From Streptomyces sp. AC550_RSS872 (GTDB taxonomy: Bacteria > Actinomycetota > Actinomycetes > Streptomycetales > Streptomycetaceae), in the NCBI RefSeq assembly GCF_019049285.1, contig NZ_JAGMUL010000062.1:1-64000 (forward strand): a stretch of DNA of 64,000 bases. Direction: 5' to 3'. A program made the position numbers and the translations under genes. Positions 14,922-24,315 of the stretch are shown piece after piece. The notes beneath the pieces are model-generated. The model saw only the letters and a list, made by a program, of their open reading frames with translations, had not been told where the DNA came from and searched no databases. How positions within the stretch are numbered: position 1 is the first letter of the stretch; each line of letters starts with the position of its first letter.

Positions 14922-16178
14922 CTACTCAGGTAGCGGCTGAGGCGGCTTCGGACCCGTGTAGTGCCCGCTCGGCCGCATCCGCAGCGGTCGCTCGCCGTAC
15001 TCCTCGAGGGCATGGGCGATCCAGCCCGCCGTGCGGGCCACGGCGAAGATCGTCTCGCCCGCTGTGTAGGACATGCCGGAGGACGCCGTGAACACGCCCA
15101 GGGCCAGGTCGACGTTCGCGTGCAGCGGGGTGTGGCGGGCCGCCGTGGCCGCGATGTCGCGGGCCGCGGCGAGGGCGGGTGCCGAGTGGGGGATCTCCTC
15201 CAGGAGGCCGAACAGGACACGCGCGCGTGGGTCCTCGCCGGGGTAGAGCCGGTGACCGAGCCCCGGAATGCTTCGGCCGGCCCGCAGCTCCTCGGCGATG
15301 ACGGGGCCCGCGTCGCCCCGGTCGAGCACCTCCATGATCAGCTTGTGGGCGAGGCCGCTCGCCGCCCCGTGCAGGGGGCCCTCGATCACGCCCAGTCCGG
15401 CGGAGACGGCGGCGTAGGCATGGGCACGGGCGGACGCGGCGACCCGTACGGCGAGGGTCGAGGCGGCCAGGTCGTGATCGACGAGGAGGGCCAGGGCGGT
15501 GTCCAGAACGCGCAGCGTGGCCTTGTCGGCGGGCCGTCCGCTCAGTTGTCGCCACAGGCGCTGAGCGATGGAGCCCTCGTCGCCACGGGTGTACGGCGCG
15601 GGCCTGAGGGAGGCGACGAGGGTCGGGATGAGGACGCGCGCGGTGCCGAGCACGGCCTCCTCGGACAGGTCGAAGCGCAGCGGGTCAGCTGTCGCGGCGG
15701 CGATCGTCGCTACCCGCAACCGGTCGGTGGGGCCGACGTGTTCGGACAGGGCGTCGACGGCGCGACGCGCGGCGGTGACGGAGACCTCGGGGGCGGTGAA
15801 GGTGACTCCGGGGCGCAACTCACCCGTCCACAGCCACTCGGCGACCTCTTCGTAGGAGTGCCGGGCGGCCAGCTCGGTCGCGTCCACGCCCCGGAAGTAG
15901 TAGCGGTCCGTGTCGATCGACGTGAGCCGGGTCCGGACGGACAGCTCTCCTGCCGGCCCTGAACCGGGGGCGCTCTCCCGCCTGTTGCGCCGGGCGAGCG
16001 TCTCCACCTCCTCGGCGTCGAAGGTGCTGCCCCGGCCGCCGGGCGCGCGGCGGCTGCTGAGGTGTCCGCGGCTCACGTACGCGTACACGGTCTCGGGCTT
16101 CACACCGAGCAGTTCGGCGGCTTCCTGGGTGGTCAGCCGCCGCCCTGCTGGGCCGGGGCCGGGCTCTTGATCGCGCAT
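14922..16178 (-). CDS. Citrate synthase-type protein with N-terminal helix-turn-helix
   Basis: A 418-residue fusion. Residues 12-50 are an excisionase/MerR-like helix-turn-helix (LTTQEAAELLGVKPETVYAYVSRG). The rest is citrate synthase fold: the helical N-part, then GPLHGAASGLAHKLI (His of the catalytic set), PGLGHRLYPGEDPRA (second His) and the late region HANVDLALGVF containing the catalytic Asp; the C-terminal Arg region follows. All catalytic-type residues appear present, so it could be enzyme, oxaloacetate/acetyl-CoA sensor, or both. The start is ATG 16178; the longer frame to 16265 reads into the operator. It is divergent from another citrate-synthase gene, and both probably share the TTGATT operator region. 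Confidence 0.88.
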   Translation of the reverse strand: MRDQEPGPGPAGRRLTTQEAAELLGVKPETVYAYVSRGHLSSRRAPGGRGSTFDAEEVETLARRNRRESAPGSGPAGELSVRTRLTSIDTDRYYFRGVDATELAARHSYEEVAEWLWTGELRPGVTFTAPEVSVTAARRAVDALSEHVGPTDRLRVATIAAATADPLRFDLSEEAVLGTARVLIPTLVASLRPAPYTRGDEGSIAQRLWRQLSGRPADKATLRVLDTALALLVDHDLAASTLAVRVAASARAHAYAAVSAGLGVIEGPLHGAASGLAHKLIMEVLDRGDAGPVIAEELRAGRSIPGLGHRLYPGEDPRARVLFGLLEEIPHSAPALAAARDIAATAARHTPLHANVDLALGVFTASSGMSYTAGETIFAVARTAGWIAHALEEYGERPLRMRPSGHYTGPKPPQPLPE

Positions 16179-16206
16179 GGGGTCACCGTATCCAGGAAAT
16201 CGGACA

Positions 16207-16252
16207 TTGATTTCGAGCGTTGATTTATATGTTGATTGCATCAATATTGACA
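16207..16252. promoter_or_regulatory. AT-rich divergent promoter/operator with TTGATT repeats
   Basis: TTGATT occurs at 16207-16212, 16220-16225 and 16232-16237 (13- and 12-base steps). The third forms the palindrome TTGAT-N3-ATCAA at 16232-16244. A good minus-strand promoter for the HTH-citrate synthase reads TGTCAA (complement of 16247-16252), a 17-base spacer, then TATAAA (complement of 16224-16229), so the repeats cover it. The plus-strand TTGACA at 16247-16252 may be the -35 of the other citrate synthase. Autorepression by the HTH fusion is inference. Confidence 0.6.
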
Positions 16253-16299
16253 GGCGATCAGTCAAGCATGGACAGTCGAATCAAGTCCAGGGAGGAATC

Positions 16300-17466
16300 A
16301 TGTCCGTCAATAGGTCAACAACCGCGCTCGTCGAGGTGCCACGTGGGCTGGCGGGTGTCGTCGTCACCGACACCGAGGTGGGCGACGTCCGAGGGCTCGA
16401 GGGCTTCTACCACTACCGTCAGTACTCTGCCGTGGAACTCGCGCAGACCCGCCCCTTCGAGGACGTCTGGCATCTCCTGGTCCACGGTGAACTGCCGGAC
16501 GCGGAGCGCTCCGCCGCCTTCGCCGCCGAGACCGCCGCGCTGCGGCGGCTGCCGGACCGGGTGTGGGCCGCGCTCCCCGCCATCGCGGCGGCGAGCGGAG
16601 GGTCCGGACCGTTGGCCGGTCTGCGCACCGCACTGTCCCTGCTCGGCGCGGCCCAGGGCTTCCGGCCGGTGTACGACATCGGCGCCGACGCGCGCCGCCG
16701 GGACACCCTCGTCGCGGCCGGGGCCGTACCGACTCTGCTCACCGCGCTGCACCGGCTGGGCGCGGGACTCGATCCCGTCGAGCCGCGCGAGGACCTGTCG
16801 TACGCGGCCAACTATCTGTACATGTTGACGGGAGCGGAGCCGGAGCCCCGGCGGACCCGGGCCGTCGAGCAATACTTGATCTCAACCATTGACCATGGAT
16901 TCAATGCCTCAACCTTCACGGCCAGGGTCATCACCTCCACGGGAGCGGACATCGCGGCCTGTCTTGTCGGTGCCGTGGGCGCGCTGTCGGGGCCTTTGCA
17001 CGGAGGCGCACCCAGCCGGGCGCTGGACACCCTGGACGAGATCGGCACCCCCGACCGCATCGACTCCTGGATCCGTGAACGCGTCCTCGCCGGCGACCGC
17101 ATCATGGGCTTCGGCCACCCGGTCTACCGCACCGAGGACCCCCGGTCCCGGATGCTCCGCGAGATCGCCCAGGGCTTCGGCGGCCCGCGCGTCGAGTTCG
17201 CCGTGGAGGTCGAACGCCGCGTCGAGGCGATCCTCGCCGAACTGAAACCCGGCCGCGCGCTGCACACGAACGTCGAGTTCTACGCGGGTGTGGTCATGGA
17301 ACTGTGCGGTCTGCCACGCGAGATGTTCACACCGACGTTCGCCGCGGCGCGGGTCGTCGGATGGAGCGCCAACATCCTGGAGCAGGCACAGGACTCGAAG
17401 ATCATCAGGCCGGTGGCGCGGTATGTCGGGCCCGGGGCGCCGGTGAGGGTGCCGACGGCTGCCTGA
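16300..17466 (+). CDS. Citrate/2-methylcitrate synthase family protein
   Basis: A 388-residue stand-alone citrate synthase. Family blocks in order: the N-terminal GVVVTDTEVGDVRGLEG and YRQYSAVELA typical of the short bacterial type, DHGFNASTFTAR with the first catalytic His, GPLHGGAPSRAL, IMGFGHPVYRTEDPR with the second, and LHTNVEFYAGVVMELCG containing the catalytic-position residue that precedes AGVV. Synthesis of citrate or 2-methylcitrate from oxaloacetate and an acyl-CoA is expected. ATG 16300 is preceded by GGGAGG at 16290-16295. It is divergent from the HTH-citrate synthase, which may regulate it. Confidence 0.9.
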   Translation: MSVNRSTTALVEVPRGLAGVVVTDTEVGDVRGLEGFYHYRQYSAVELAQTRPFEDVWHLLVHGELPDAERSAAFAAETAALRRLPDRVWAALPAIAAASGGSGPLAGLRTALSLLGAAQGFRPVYDIGADARRRDTLVAAGAVPTLLTALHRLGAGLDPVEPREDLSYAANYLYMLTGAEPEPRRTRAVEQYLISTIDHGFNASTFTARVITSTGADIAACLVGAVGALSGPLHGGAPSRALDTLDEIGTPDRIDSWIRERVLAGDRIMGFGHPVYRTEDPRSRMLREIAQGFGGPRVEFAVEVERRVEAILAELKPGRALHTNVEFYAGVVMELCGLPREMFTPTFAAARVVGWSANILEQAQDSKIIRPVARYVGPGAPVRVPTAA

Positions 17467-17650
17467 CACCGGCCCTGGCATACGTGTGGCCTGGTGCCGT
17501 TCTGGCGCCAGGCCTCATCGGGTGGGGATCGAGCAGTGACGGGGTGCCGGCTGCTCGCCGGGTCGGTTGCCCGGCTCGCTCAACGGTTGCGCGCGGCCGG
17601 GGATCGTCGACGGTACGAGTCTGGGGTGGACGCGTGCTCGTGCGGTGGTC

Positions 17651-17887
17651 TCAGGCGTCGGGGATGTCTGCCTTGGCGCGGATGAGAGTCTCCCGGCTGA
17701 CGATGACGATGCGCTCGTAGTCGGCGCGGGCGGCATCGGCGGGCAGTTCCGGGTCAAGCGCCTCGGTGGCCTCGGTGCCGATGACGGCGAAGTTGCCGTC
17801 GCTGAGTTCGAACACGTCCGGGCAGGTAGCTCCTGAGTTACTGCCACGGGCGCTTGGAGGCACACCGATGCGGCGCACGATCTTCAA
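17651..17887 (-). CDS. Small conserved Streptomyces hypothetical protein
   Basis: A 78-residue protein. A basic N-terminus (VRRIGVPP) is followed by SGATCPDVFELSDGNFAVIG and an acidic C-terminal half ending AKADIPDA. Streptomyces carry many such short proteins beside XRE-type or DUF397-type regulators, but no such partner is visible here. The start is either TTG 17887 or GTG 17878, neither with a clear ribosome site. Role unknown. Confidence 0.65.
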   Translation of the reverse strand: MKIVRRIGVPPSARGSNSGATCPDVFELSDGNFAVIGTEATEALDPELPADAARADYERIVIVSRETLIRAKADIPDA

Positions 17888-17983
17888 AGGTACGGGTCCT
17901 TACGAGGGCTGGGCATTGTAGACGGGAGAACGTTACTGGTGTTTCTGTTTCCGCCGTGGCTGGATGGCGAAAATGTCACCCAG

Positions 17984-18535
17984 TCAGTCGGTGGGCGGAT
18001 CGCCGACGACCCACCACTCGTCCGTGTCGGCTTCGTCGAGGTCCCTGACGAGACCGTCAACCATGTGCCCCAGCTGGGCTTCTTCGGATGTCTCGTTCAG
18101 GGAGGCGCGCATGTGCTGTGACGCTTCCCAGTATTCACGGAAGACCGGGCTCTGGAAGAACTCCCGCAGATGCCGGTACAGCTCCTCCCGGTCCAGGATT
18201 CCCGCCCGGTAGAGGTGGAACAGATGGACGTACCAGGCGTTGGCGTAGAAGAACTGGCGGCGCCTCTCCGCCGGGATGCTCTTGTCGTAGGTGTCGATCA
18301 CCGCGGCGAGGGAGGGATCGTCGATCGCCCTGGCCAGCAGCTCCCACTGCATGCGCTGCTGATGTGCCAGGGCCTTGCGGCGGATCGCCAGCTCCTCGAG
18401 TTCCAGTCGCCTCTCGTGCAGTCGTGCCTCCTCCAGCCGTCGTTGACGCGCTGCCATCGCTGCGCCCGCGGCGGCGGCGAGGAGGGCCAGTGCGGCGGTG
18501 GCCAGCCTCCCCGCAGAGTATTTCCGTGTGGTCAT
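17984..18535 (-). CDS. DUF6082 family membrane-anchored protein
   Basis: A 183-residue protein with one N-terminal hydrophobic helix (about residues 11-29), a charged coiled-coil-like segment (30-62; RRLEEARLHERRLELEELA) and a helical C-terminal domain with aromatic patches (FFYANAWYVHLFHLYRAG, FFQSPVFREYWE). This is the pattern of the Streptomyces DUF6082 family, whose function is unknown. ATG 18535 is the first codon of the frame. It appears monocistronic. Confidence 0.75.
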   Translation of the reverse strand: MTTRKYSAGRLATAALALLAAAAGAAMAARQRRLEEARLHERRLELEELAIRRKALAHQQRMQWELLARAIDDPSLAAVIDTYDKSIPAERRRQFFYANAWYVHLFHLYRAGILDREELYRHLREFFQSPVFREYWEASQHMRASLNETSEEAQLGHMVDGLVRDLDEADTDEWWVVGDPPTD

Positions 18536-18857
18536 GTCAATTACCCCCGATCAGGCGGCCGTCCGCCGGTCGTCGGGGTGCGGGTCGACTGGAGGGGACC
18601 GGCGAGCGGTGGGCGGCGCTTGCCGTCTCCCAGAGTGCCGAGCGGCTCTGATCGGCGGGGAGGCGGAGAGGAGGCGCACGGAGGGAAGCGAGGGTCGCAC
18701 ACTCCGGCGCCATGCCCAACGTCTGCCCGGCAAGTGCTGCTAACAATCGTTCACTTCGCGGTGATTATTCCGGCTCGTATCCTGGGTCGGCATTCAACCT
18801 TCGTATGTGCGCCGGCCCGCGAGCCGGTGCACCCGTCGGCGTGAGAGAGGTCGCACG
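18536..18857. other. Intergenic region upstream of the CobW-type gene
   Basis: Divergent promoter region without a convincing ORF. An imperfect A/T-rich dyad near 18745-18769 (AATCGTTCAC, six bases, GTGATTATT) lies about 90 bases upstream of the metallochaperone start and could be a metalloregulator site; it does not match a Zur box well. Confidence 0.3.
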
Positions 18858-19964
18858 TTGAGTCAGCCGAGCCCCGGTCCGCAGCAGATCCCGGTCGTCG
18901 TTCTAGCCGGATTTCTCGGTTCCGGCAAGACGACGCTGCTCAACCACCTCCTCCACCGCAGCCAAGGCACCCGCATCGGCGCCATCGTCAACGACTTCGG
19001 AGCCATCGAGATCGACGCCATGGCGGTCGCCGGAGCGCTCGGCGACTCCACCCTCTCCCTCGGGAACGGCTGCCTGTGCTGTGCCGTGGACGCCAGTGAG
19101 CTGGACGTCTACCTGGAGCGGCTGGCCCGTCCGTCCACCGGCATCGACGTCATCGTCATCGAGGCCAGCGGGCTCGCCGAGCCCCAGGAGCTCATGCGCA
19201 TGGTGCTCGCCAGTGAACATCCCGGCATCGTGTACGGCGGGCTGGTCGAGGTCGTCGACGCCGCCGAGTTCGACGACACCCGCGCCAAGCATCCCGAGAT
19301 CGACCGGCACCTCGCCCTCGCGGACCTCGTCGTGGTCAACAAGCTCGACCGGGCTCCGGACGGGGAGCACGTGCTCGACCTGGTCCGCGGGCTCACCGAC
19401 CGCGCCGCCGTCGTCCCCGCCACCTACGGCCGTATCGACCCCGAGTTCCTCTTCGACTGCCGGCCCAGCGAGGAGCGCATCGGGCAACTGTCCTTCGACG
19501 ACCTGCACGACCACACCGGCGACTCCGGTGACGACACGGACGGCGGTGACCACCACGGGCACCTTCACACCGGCTACGACAGCCTGTCCTTCGTCTCCGA
19601 AGTCCCCCTCGATCCACGGCGCTTGATGGGCTTCCTGGACAGCAGGCCGGAGGGGCTGTATCGGATCAAGGGGTATGTCGACTTCGGCCCGCACGACACC
19701 GCCAACCGCTACGTCGTCCATGCCGTCGGCCGCTTCCTGCGCTTCTACCCGGAGCGCTGGAGCGCCGCCGACGCGCGCCTCACCCAGCTGGTCCTCATCG
19801 GCTCCGGCATCGACACCTCCGCGCTCGGCAAGGAGCTGGAGGCCTGCAAGAGCGACGCCCCACACGCCGACGAACATGGCATGTGGGGCGTGCTGCGGTA
19901 CGTACGGGAGGCGGAGGAAGAGGCCTCCGCCTCCCCGGAGGACGGCGTCTCCCAGGAGATCTAG
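18858..19964 (+). CDS. CobW/COG0523-type GTPase metallochaperone
   Basis: A 368-residue P-loop GTPase. The Walker A GFLGSGKTTLL lies at residues 18-28, and the metal-binding CxCC motif is GCLCC (Cys72, Cys74, Cys75). Further marks are the EASGLAEP switch, the NKLD base-recognition motif, an Asp/His-rich metal loop (DDTDGGDHHGHLHTG) and a C-terminal CobW domain (RIKGYVDFG). Such proteins hand zinc or cobalt to target enzymes. Start TTG 18858 follows GAGAGAGG. The stop overlaps the convergent parC stop at CTAG. No zinc-repressor box could be named with confidence. Confidence 0.88.
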   Translation: MSQPSPGPQQIPVVVLAGFLGSGKTTLLNHLLHRSQGTRIGAIVNDFGAIEIDAMAVAGALGDSTLSLGNGCLCCAVDASELDVYLERLARPSTGIDVIVIEASGLAEPQELMRMVLASEHPGIVYGGLVEVVDAAEFDDTRAKHPEIDRHLALADLVVVNKLDRAPDGEHVLDLVRGLTDRAAVVPATYGRIDPEFLFDCRPSEERIGQLSFDDLHDHTGDSGDDTDGGDHHGHLHTGYDSLSFVSEVPLDPRRLMGFLDSRPEGLYRIKGYVDFGPHDTANRYVVHAVGRFLRFYPERWSAADARLTQLVLIGSGIDTSALGKELEACKSDAPHADEHGMWGVLRYVREAEEEASASPEDGVSQEI

Positions 19965-22417
19965 AACGGACCGGCCACCACCGACACCGTCTTCCCCAGT
20001 GACACGCCCGAGCCGTCGCGGCGCGGGTCGATGTCCGGGAGGTCGGCCGGGGTGCCGTTCTTCTGCGCGGCCCGTGCCGGGACGGCGCCCGCCCAGGCCA
20101 GGGACAGACAGTCCTCGCCCTTCAGGAACCGCTGGCAGCGCACACCGCCGGTCGCGCGCCCCTTGCGGGGGTACTGGTCGAACGGGGTCATCTTGGCCGT
20201 CGTCTGGACCGAGTCGTCCAGCGTGCCGCGCGAGCCCGCCACCGTGAACACCACCGCGTCGGCCGCAGGGTCCACCGCCGTGAAGGAGATCACCTTCGCG
20301 CCCTCCGTCAGCTTGATGCCCGCCATACCGCCGGCCGCGCGGCCCTGCGGGCGGACCTGCGAGGCCTGGTAGCGCAGCAGCTGCGCGTCGTCCGTGATGA
20401 AGACCAGGTCCTCCTCACCGGTGCGCAGCTCGACCGCGCCGACGATGCGGTCGCCCTCCTTCAGAGTGATGACCTCCAACTCGTCCTTGTTGGACGGGTA
20501 GTCGGGCACCACGCGCTTGACGACACCCTGCTCGGTACCGATCGCCAGGCCCGGGGACGACTCCTCGAGCGTGGTCAGACAGACCAGGGTCTCGTCGCCC
20601 TCCAGAGAGACGAACTCCGACAGCGGCGCCCCGCCCGAGAGGTTCGGTCTCGTCGCCGTCTCCGGCAGCTGCGGCAGATCGATGACGTTGATCCGCAGCA
20701 GCCGGCCCGTGGACGTCACCGCGCCCACCTCACCGCGGGCCGTGGCCGACACCGCCGAGACGATCACGTCGTGCTTGGAGCGCTTGGCCTCGCCGTCCTC
20801 CGCGAACGGGTCGCCGTTCGCCGTACGGGCCAGCAGCCCCGTCGAGGACAGCAGCACCCGGCACGGGTCGTCCGCCACCTGGAGCGACGCCGTGGGGAGC
20901 GGCGCACCGGCCGACTCCAGCAGGACCGTACGGCGCTCGGTGCCGAACTTCTTGGCGACCGAGGCCAGTTCGGCGGAGACCAGCTTGCGCAGCTCCGCGT
21001 CCGAGTCCAGGATCCGCGTCAGCTCGGCGATCTCCTCGTTGAGCCGGTCCTTCTCCGCCTCCAGCTCGATGCGGTCGTACTTGGTGAGCCGGCGCAGCGG
21101 CGTGTCGAGGATGTACTGCGTCTGGACCTCGCTCAGCGAGAAGCGCTCCATCAGGCGCTCCTTCGCCTGCGCGGAGTTCTCGCTGGAGCGGATCAGCCGG
21201 ATGACCTCGTCGATGTCCACCAGCGCCGTGAGCAGGCCCTCGACCAGGTGCAGCCGGTCGCGACGCTTGGTGCGGCGGAACTCGCTGCGCCGCCGCACGA
21301 CCTCGAAGCGGTGGTCGAGGTAGACCTCCAGGAGCTCCTTGAGGCCCAGGGTGAGGGGCTGTCCGTCGACCAGCGCGACATTGTTGATGCCGAAGGACTC
21401 CTCCATCGGCGTCAGCTTGTACAGCTGCTCCAGGACGGCCTCCGGCACGAAGCCGTTCTTGATCTCGATGACCAGACGCAGGCCGTGCTCGCGGTCGGTG
21501 AGGTCCTTGACGTCGGCGATGCCCTGGAGCTTCTTCGAGCCGACCAGGTCCTTGATCTTGGCGATCACCTTCTCCGGACCGACCGCGAAGGGCAGTTCGG
21601 TGATGACGATGCCCTTGCGGCGGGCGGTCACCGTCTCCACGGACACGGTCGCGCGGATCTTGAAGGTGCCGCGGCCCGTCTCGTAGGCGTCCCGGATGCC
21701 GGAGAGGCCGACGATCCTGCCGCCCGTGGGCAGGTCGGGGCCCGGGACGTGCTTCATCAGCGCGTCCAGATCCGCGTTCGGGTAGCGGATCAGATGGCGG
21801 GCGGCCGCGATGACCTCGGAGAGGTTGTGCGGCGGCATGTTGGTGGCCATGCCGACCGCGATGCCGGAGGCGCCGTTGACCAGGAGGTTCGGGAAGGCGG
21901 CGGGCAGGGCCACCGGCTCCTGCTCCTGGCCGTCGTAGTTGGGCGTGAAGTCGACCGTGTCCTCGTCGATCGACTCGGTCATCAGGCTCGTCGCCTGCGC
22001 CTGCCGGCACTCGGTGTACCGCATGGCGGCCGGCGGGTCGTCGTTGCCCAGCGAGCCGAAGTTGCCGTGGCCGTCGACCAGCGGGACGCGCATCGAGAAG
22101 GGCTGGGCCATGCGCACCAGCGCGTCGTAGATCGACGCGTCGCCGTGCGGGTGCAACTTACCCATGACCTCACCGACGACGCGGGCGCACTTCACATAGC
22201 CGCGGTCGGGGCGCAGGCCCATCTCGTTCATCTGATAGACGATGCGGCGGTGCACCGGCTTGAGGCCGTCGCGGGCGTCCGGCAGGGCGCGGGAGTAGAT
22301 GACCGAGTACGCGTACTCGAGGAAGGAGCCCTGCATCTCGTCGACGACGTCGATGTCGAGGATCTTCTCCTCGTACGAGTCGTCGGGCGGCGGGTTCTTC
22401 GTGCTGCGGCGGGCCAT
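19961..22417 (-). CDS. parC: DNA topoisomerase IV subunit A (ParC; GyrA2)
   Basis: An 818-residue DNA-cleaving subunit, partner of ParE at 6846-8969. The winged-helix domain holds GEVMGKLHPHGDASIYDALVRM-type QRDR sequence and the catalytic Tyr in AAMRYTECR. The tower and coiled-coil region follow (LLEVYLDHRFEVVRRR), then a C-terminal six-bladed beta-pinwheel with degenerate GyrA boxes such as KRGRATGG-like turns. ATG 22417 is chosen from the GAGGAGCC upstream and the family N-terminus MARRSTKN; the open frame beyond it is a GC artefact. Its stop codon overlaps the convergent CobW-gene stop by four bases. Confidence 0.95.
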   Translation of the reverse strand: MARRSTKNPPPDDSYEEKILDIDVVDEMQGSFLEYAYSVIYSRALPDARDGLKPVHRRIVYQMNEMGLRPDRGYVKCARVVGEVMGKLHPHGDASIYDALVRMAQPFSMRVPLVDGHGNFGSLGNDDPPAAMRYTECRQAQATSLMTESIDEDTVDFTPNYDGQEQEPVALPAAFPNLLVNGASGIAVGMATNMPPHNLSEVIAAARHLIRYPNADLDALMKHVPGPDLPTGGRIVGLSGIRDAYETGRGTFKIRATVSVETVTARRKGIVITELPFAVGPEKVIAKIKDLVGSKKLQGIADVKDLTDREHGLRLVIEIKNGFVPEAVLEQLYKLTPMEESFGINNVALVDGQPLTLGLKELLEVYLDHRFEVVRRRSEFRRTKRRDRLHLVEGLLTALVDIDEVIRLIRSSENSAQAKERLMERFSLSEVQTQYILDTPLRRLTKYDRIELEAEKDRLNEEIAELTRILDSDAELRKLVSAELASVAKKFGTERRTVLLESAGAPLPTASLQVADDPCRVLLSSTGLLARTANGDPFAEDGEAKRSKHDVIVSAVSATARGEVGAVTSTGRLLRINVIDLPQLPETATRPNLSGGAPLSEFVSLEGDETLVCLTTLEESSPGLAIGTEQGVVKRVVPDYPSNKDELEVITLKEGDRIVGAVELRTGEEDLVFITDDAQLLRYQASQVRPQGRAAGGMAGIKLTEGAKVISFTAVDPAADAVVFTVAGSRGTLDDSVQTTAKMTPFDQYPRKGRATGGVRCQRFLKGEDCLSLAWAGAVPARAAQKNGTPADLPDIDPRRDGSGVSLGKTVSVVAGPF

Positions 22418-22965
22418 CGCTGCCGGCTCCTCTGGTTCTGGTCGCTCGAGCGTTTGCGGTATCTGACGCGGACCATTGTGGACCGCGGCACTGACAACCA
22501 CCGACCAGGACCCGATGTTGGGCTCCGGCCCGGCGTCGGAGAAGTGTCGCCGACGCCAGGCCTCCCCCGCGACACAGGGGGCGGACAGCGTGCGAACCGT
22601 CCTCGCCGGGGCCGCGCTTGCGAGCGCGGGGACCGAAGGCAAGCGCGCGCCGCGAGACCGTTCACTCGGCGGAGTGATCGCCGGGCGCAGTGCCAGGTCG
22701 CGGGGAGGACGAGCCGGTATCGGCGCCGCGAGCGCGGCCGGAGCGTGCGTGGCCCGCCTCGCTCGGGCAGGGGCGTGGGACGCGACGGCGAGCCGCCCCC
22801 GACCGCCGTCGCGCACGGTGTACCCGGCCCGCCTTCACCGCCGTCCGGGCATGGCGTTCTGACCGGGAACTTCGCCGACCCTTCGGACGCTGCATACAGT
22901 GGCAGGAACTCATGCCGAACTGTTCGGCACAACGCAGTGCACGCGACCGGAAGGACACCTTGCCC
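22418..22965. other. Divergent intergenic region parC / M16 peptidase
   Basis: 548 bases with open frames that look like high-GC artefacts and no recognisable protein. TACAGT at 22895-22900 is a -10-like hexamer about 65 bases upstream of the peptidase start, with a poor -35. Nothing else stands out. Confidence 0.4.
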
Positions 22966-24315
22966 ATGGGTCACACGGCCACACCGGAGGCACAATCCGG
23001 CGGCCTCACCGCGACGGAGCACCGCCTGGCCAACGGCCTGCGCGTGGTGCTCTCCGAGGACCACCTCACGCCGGTCGCCGCGGTCTGTCTCTGGTACGAC
23101 GTCGGCTCCCGCCACGAGGTCAAGGGCCGTACCGGACTCGCCCACCTCTTCGAGCACCTGATGTTCCAGGGGTCGAACAGTGTGAAGGGCACGGGTCACT
23201 TCGAGCTCGTCCAGGGCGCGGGCGGCTCGCCGAACGGCACCACCAGCTTCGAGCGCACCAACTACTTCGAGACCATGCCCGCCCACCAGCTGGAGCTCGC
23301 GCTGTGGCTGGAGGCCGACCGCATGGGCAGCCTCCTGGTGGCGCTCGACGAGGAGGGCCTGGAGAACCAGCGCGACGTCGTCAAGAACGAACGCCGCCAG
23401 CGCTACGACAACGTCCCCTACGGCACGGCGTTCGAGAAGCTGACCGCCCTGTCGTACCCCGACGGCCACCCCTACCACCACACGCCGATCGGCTCGATGG
23501 CTGACCTGGACGCGGCCAGCCTGGAGGACGCCCGCGCGTTCTTCCGCACCTACTACGCGCCCAACAACGCCGTCCTGTCGATCGTCGGCGACATCGACCC
23601 GGAACAGACACTCGCCTGGGTGGAGAAGTACTTCGGCTCCATCCCCGGCCACGACGGCAAGCCCGAGCCGCGCGACGGCTCGCTGCCCGACACCATCGGC
23701 GAGCAGCTGCGCGAGGTCGTCGAGGAGAACGTCCCCGCGCGCGCGATGATGGCCGCCTACCGGCTCCCGACGGACGGCACGCGCGAGTGCGACGCCGCCG
23801 ACCTGGCGCTGACCGTCCTCGGCGGCGGCGAGTCCTCCCGCCTCTACAACCGGCTCGTCCGACGCGACCGTACGGCCGTGGCGGCCGGGTTCGGGCTGCT
23901 CCGCCTGGCCGGCGCGCCCTCGCTGGGCTGGCTGGACGTGAAGACCTCCGGCGACGTCGAGGTGCCCGTCATCGAGGCGGCCGTCGACGAGGAGCTCGCC
24001 CGCTTCGCGGCGGACGGCCCCACCGCCGAGGAGATGGAGCGGGCGCAGGCCCAGCTGGAGCGCGAGTGGCTGGACCGGCTCGGCACCGTCGCGGGCCGCG
24101 CCGACGAACTGTGCCGGTACGCCGTCCTGTTCGGCGACCCGCAGCTCGCCTTCACCGCCGTCCAGCGCGTCCTCGCCGTCACCGCCGAGGAGGTCCAGGC
24201 GGTCGCCAAGGCCCGCCTGCGTCCCGACAACCGCGCGGTGCTCGTGTACGAGCCGGTCGCCGACGAGGCCGAGGAAGCCCCCGCCACCGACGAGAACGAG
24301 GAGTCGGCGCAGTGA
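22966..24315 (+). CDS. M16 family zinc peptidase, catalytic subunit
   Basis: A 449-residue pitrilysin-family peptidase with the inverted zinc motif HxxEH: His60, Glu63 and His64 (HLFEHLMF). A downstream Glu of the ENQRDVVKNERRQ segment is the third ligand. Two M16 half-domains are present (N-terminal metal-binding, C-terminal inactive). The length and the adjacent second M16 gene match the bacterial heterodimer type related to mitochondrial processing peptidase. ATG 22966 is preceded by GGAAGGA. The end overlaps the next start by GTGA, so the two are made together. Confidence 0.92.
   Translation: MGHTATPEAQSGGLTATEHRLANGLRVVLSEDHLTPVAAVCLWYDVGSRHEVKGRTGLAHLFEHLMFQGSNSVKGTGHFELVQGAGGSPNGTTSFERTNYFETMPAHQLELALWLEADRMGSLLVALDEEGLENQRDVVKNERRQRYDNVPYGTAFEKLTALSYPDGHPYHHTPIGSMADLDAASLEDARAFFRTYYAPNNAVLSIVGDIDPEQTLAWVEKYFGSIPGHDGKPEPRDGSLPDTIGEQLREVVEENVPARAMMAAYRLPTDGTRECDAADLALTVLGGGESSRLYNRLVRRDRTAVAAGFGLLRLAGAPSLGWLDVKTSGDVEVPVIEAAVDEELARFAADGPTAEEMERAQAQLEREWLDRLGTVAGRADELCRYAVLFGDPQLAFTAVQRVLAVTAEEVQAVAKARLRPDNRAVLVYEPVADEAEEAPATDENEESAQ

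Noticed and set aside
22418..22816. Long N-terminal extension of ParC
   Set aside because: The family starts at MARRSTKN with a ribosome site; the upstream frame is low-complexity Ala/Arg/Pro sequence.
20771..23161. 796-codon plus-strand open frame opposite parC
   Set aside because: Shadow of parC in a high-GC genome.
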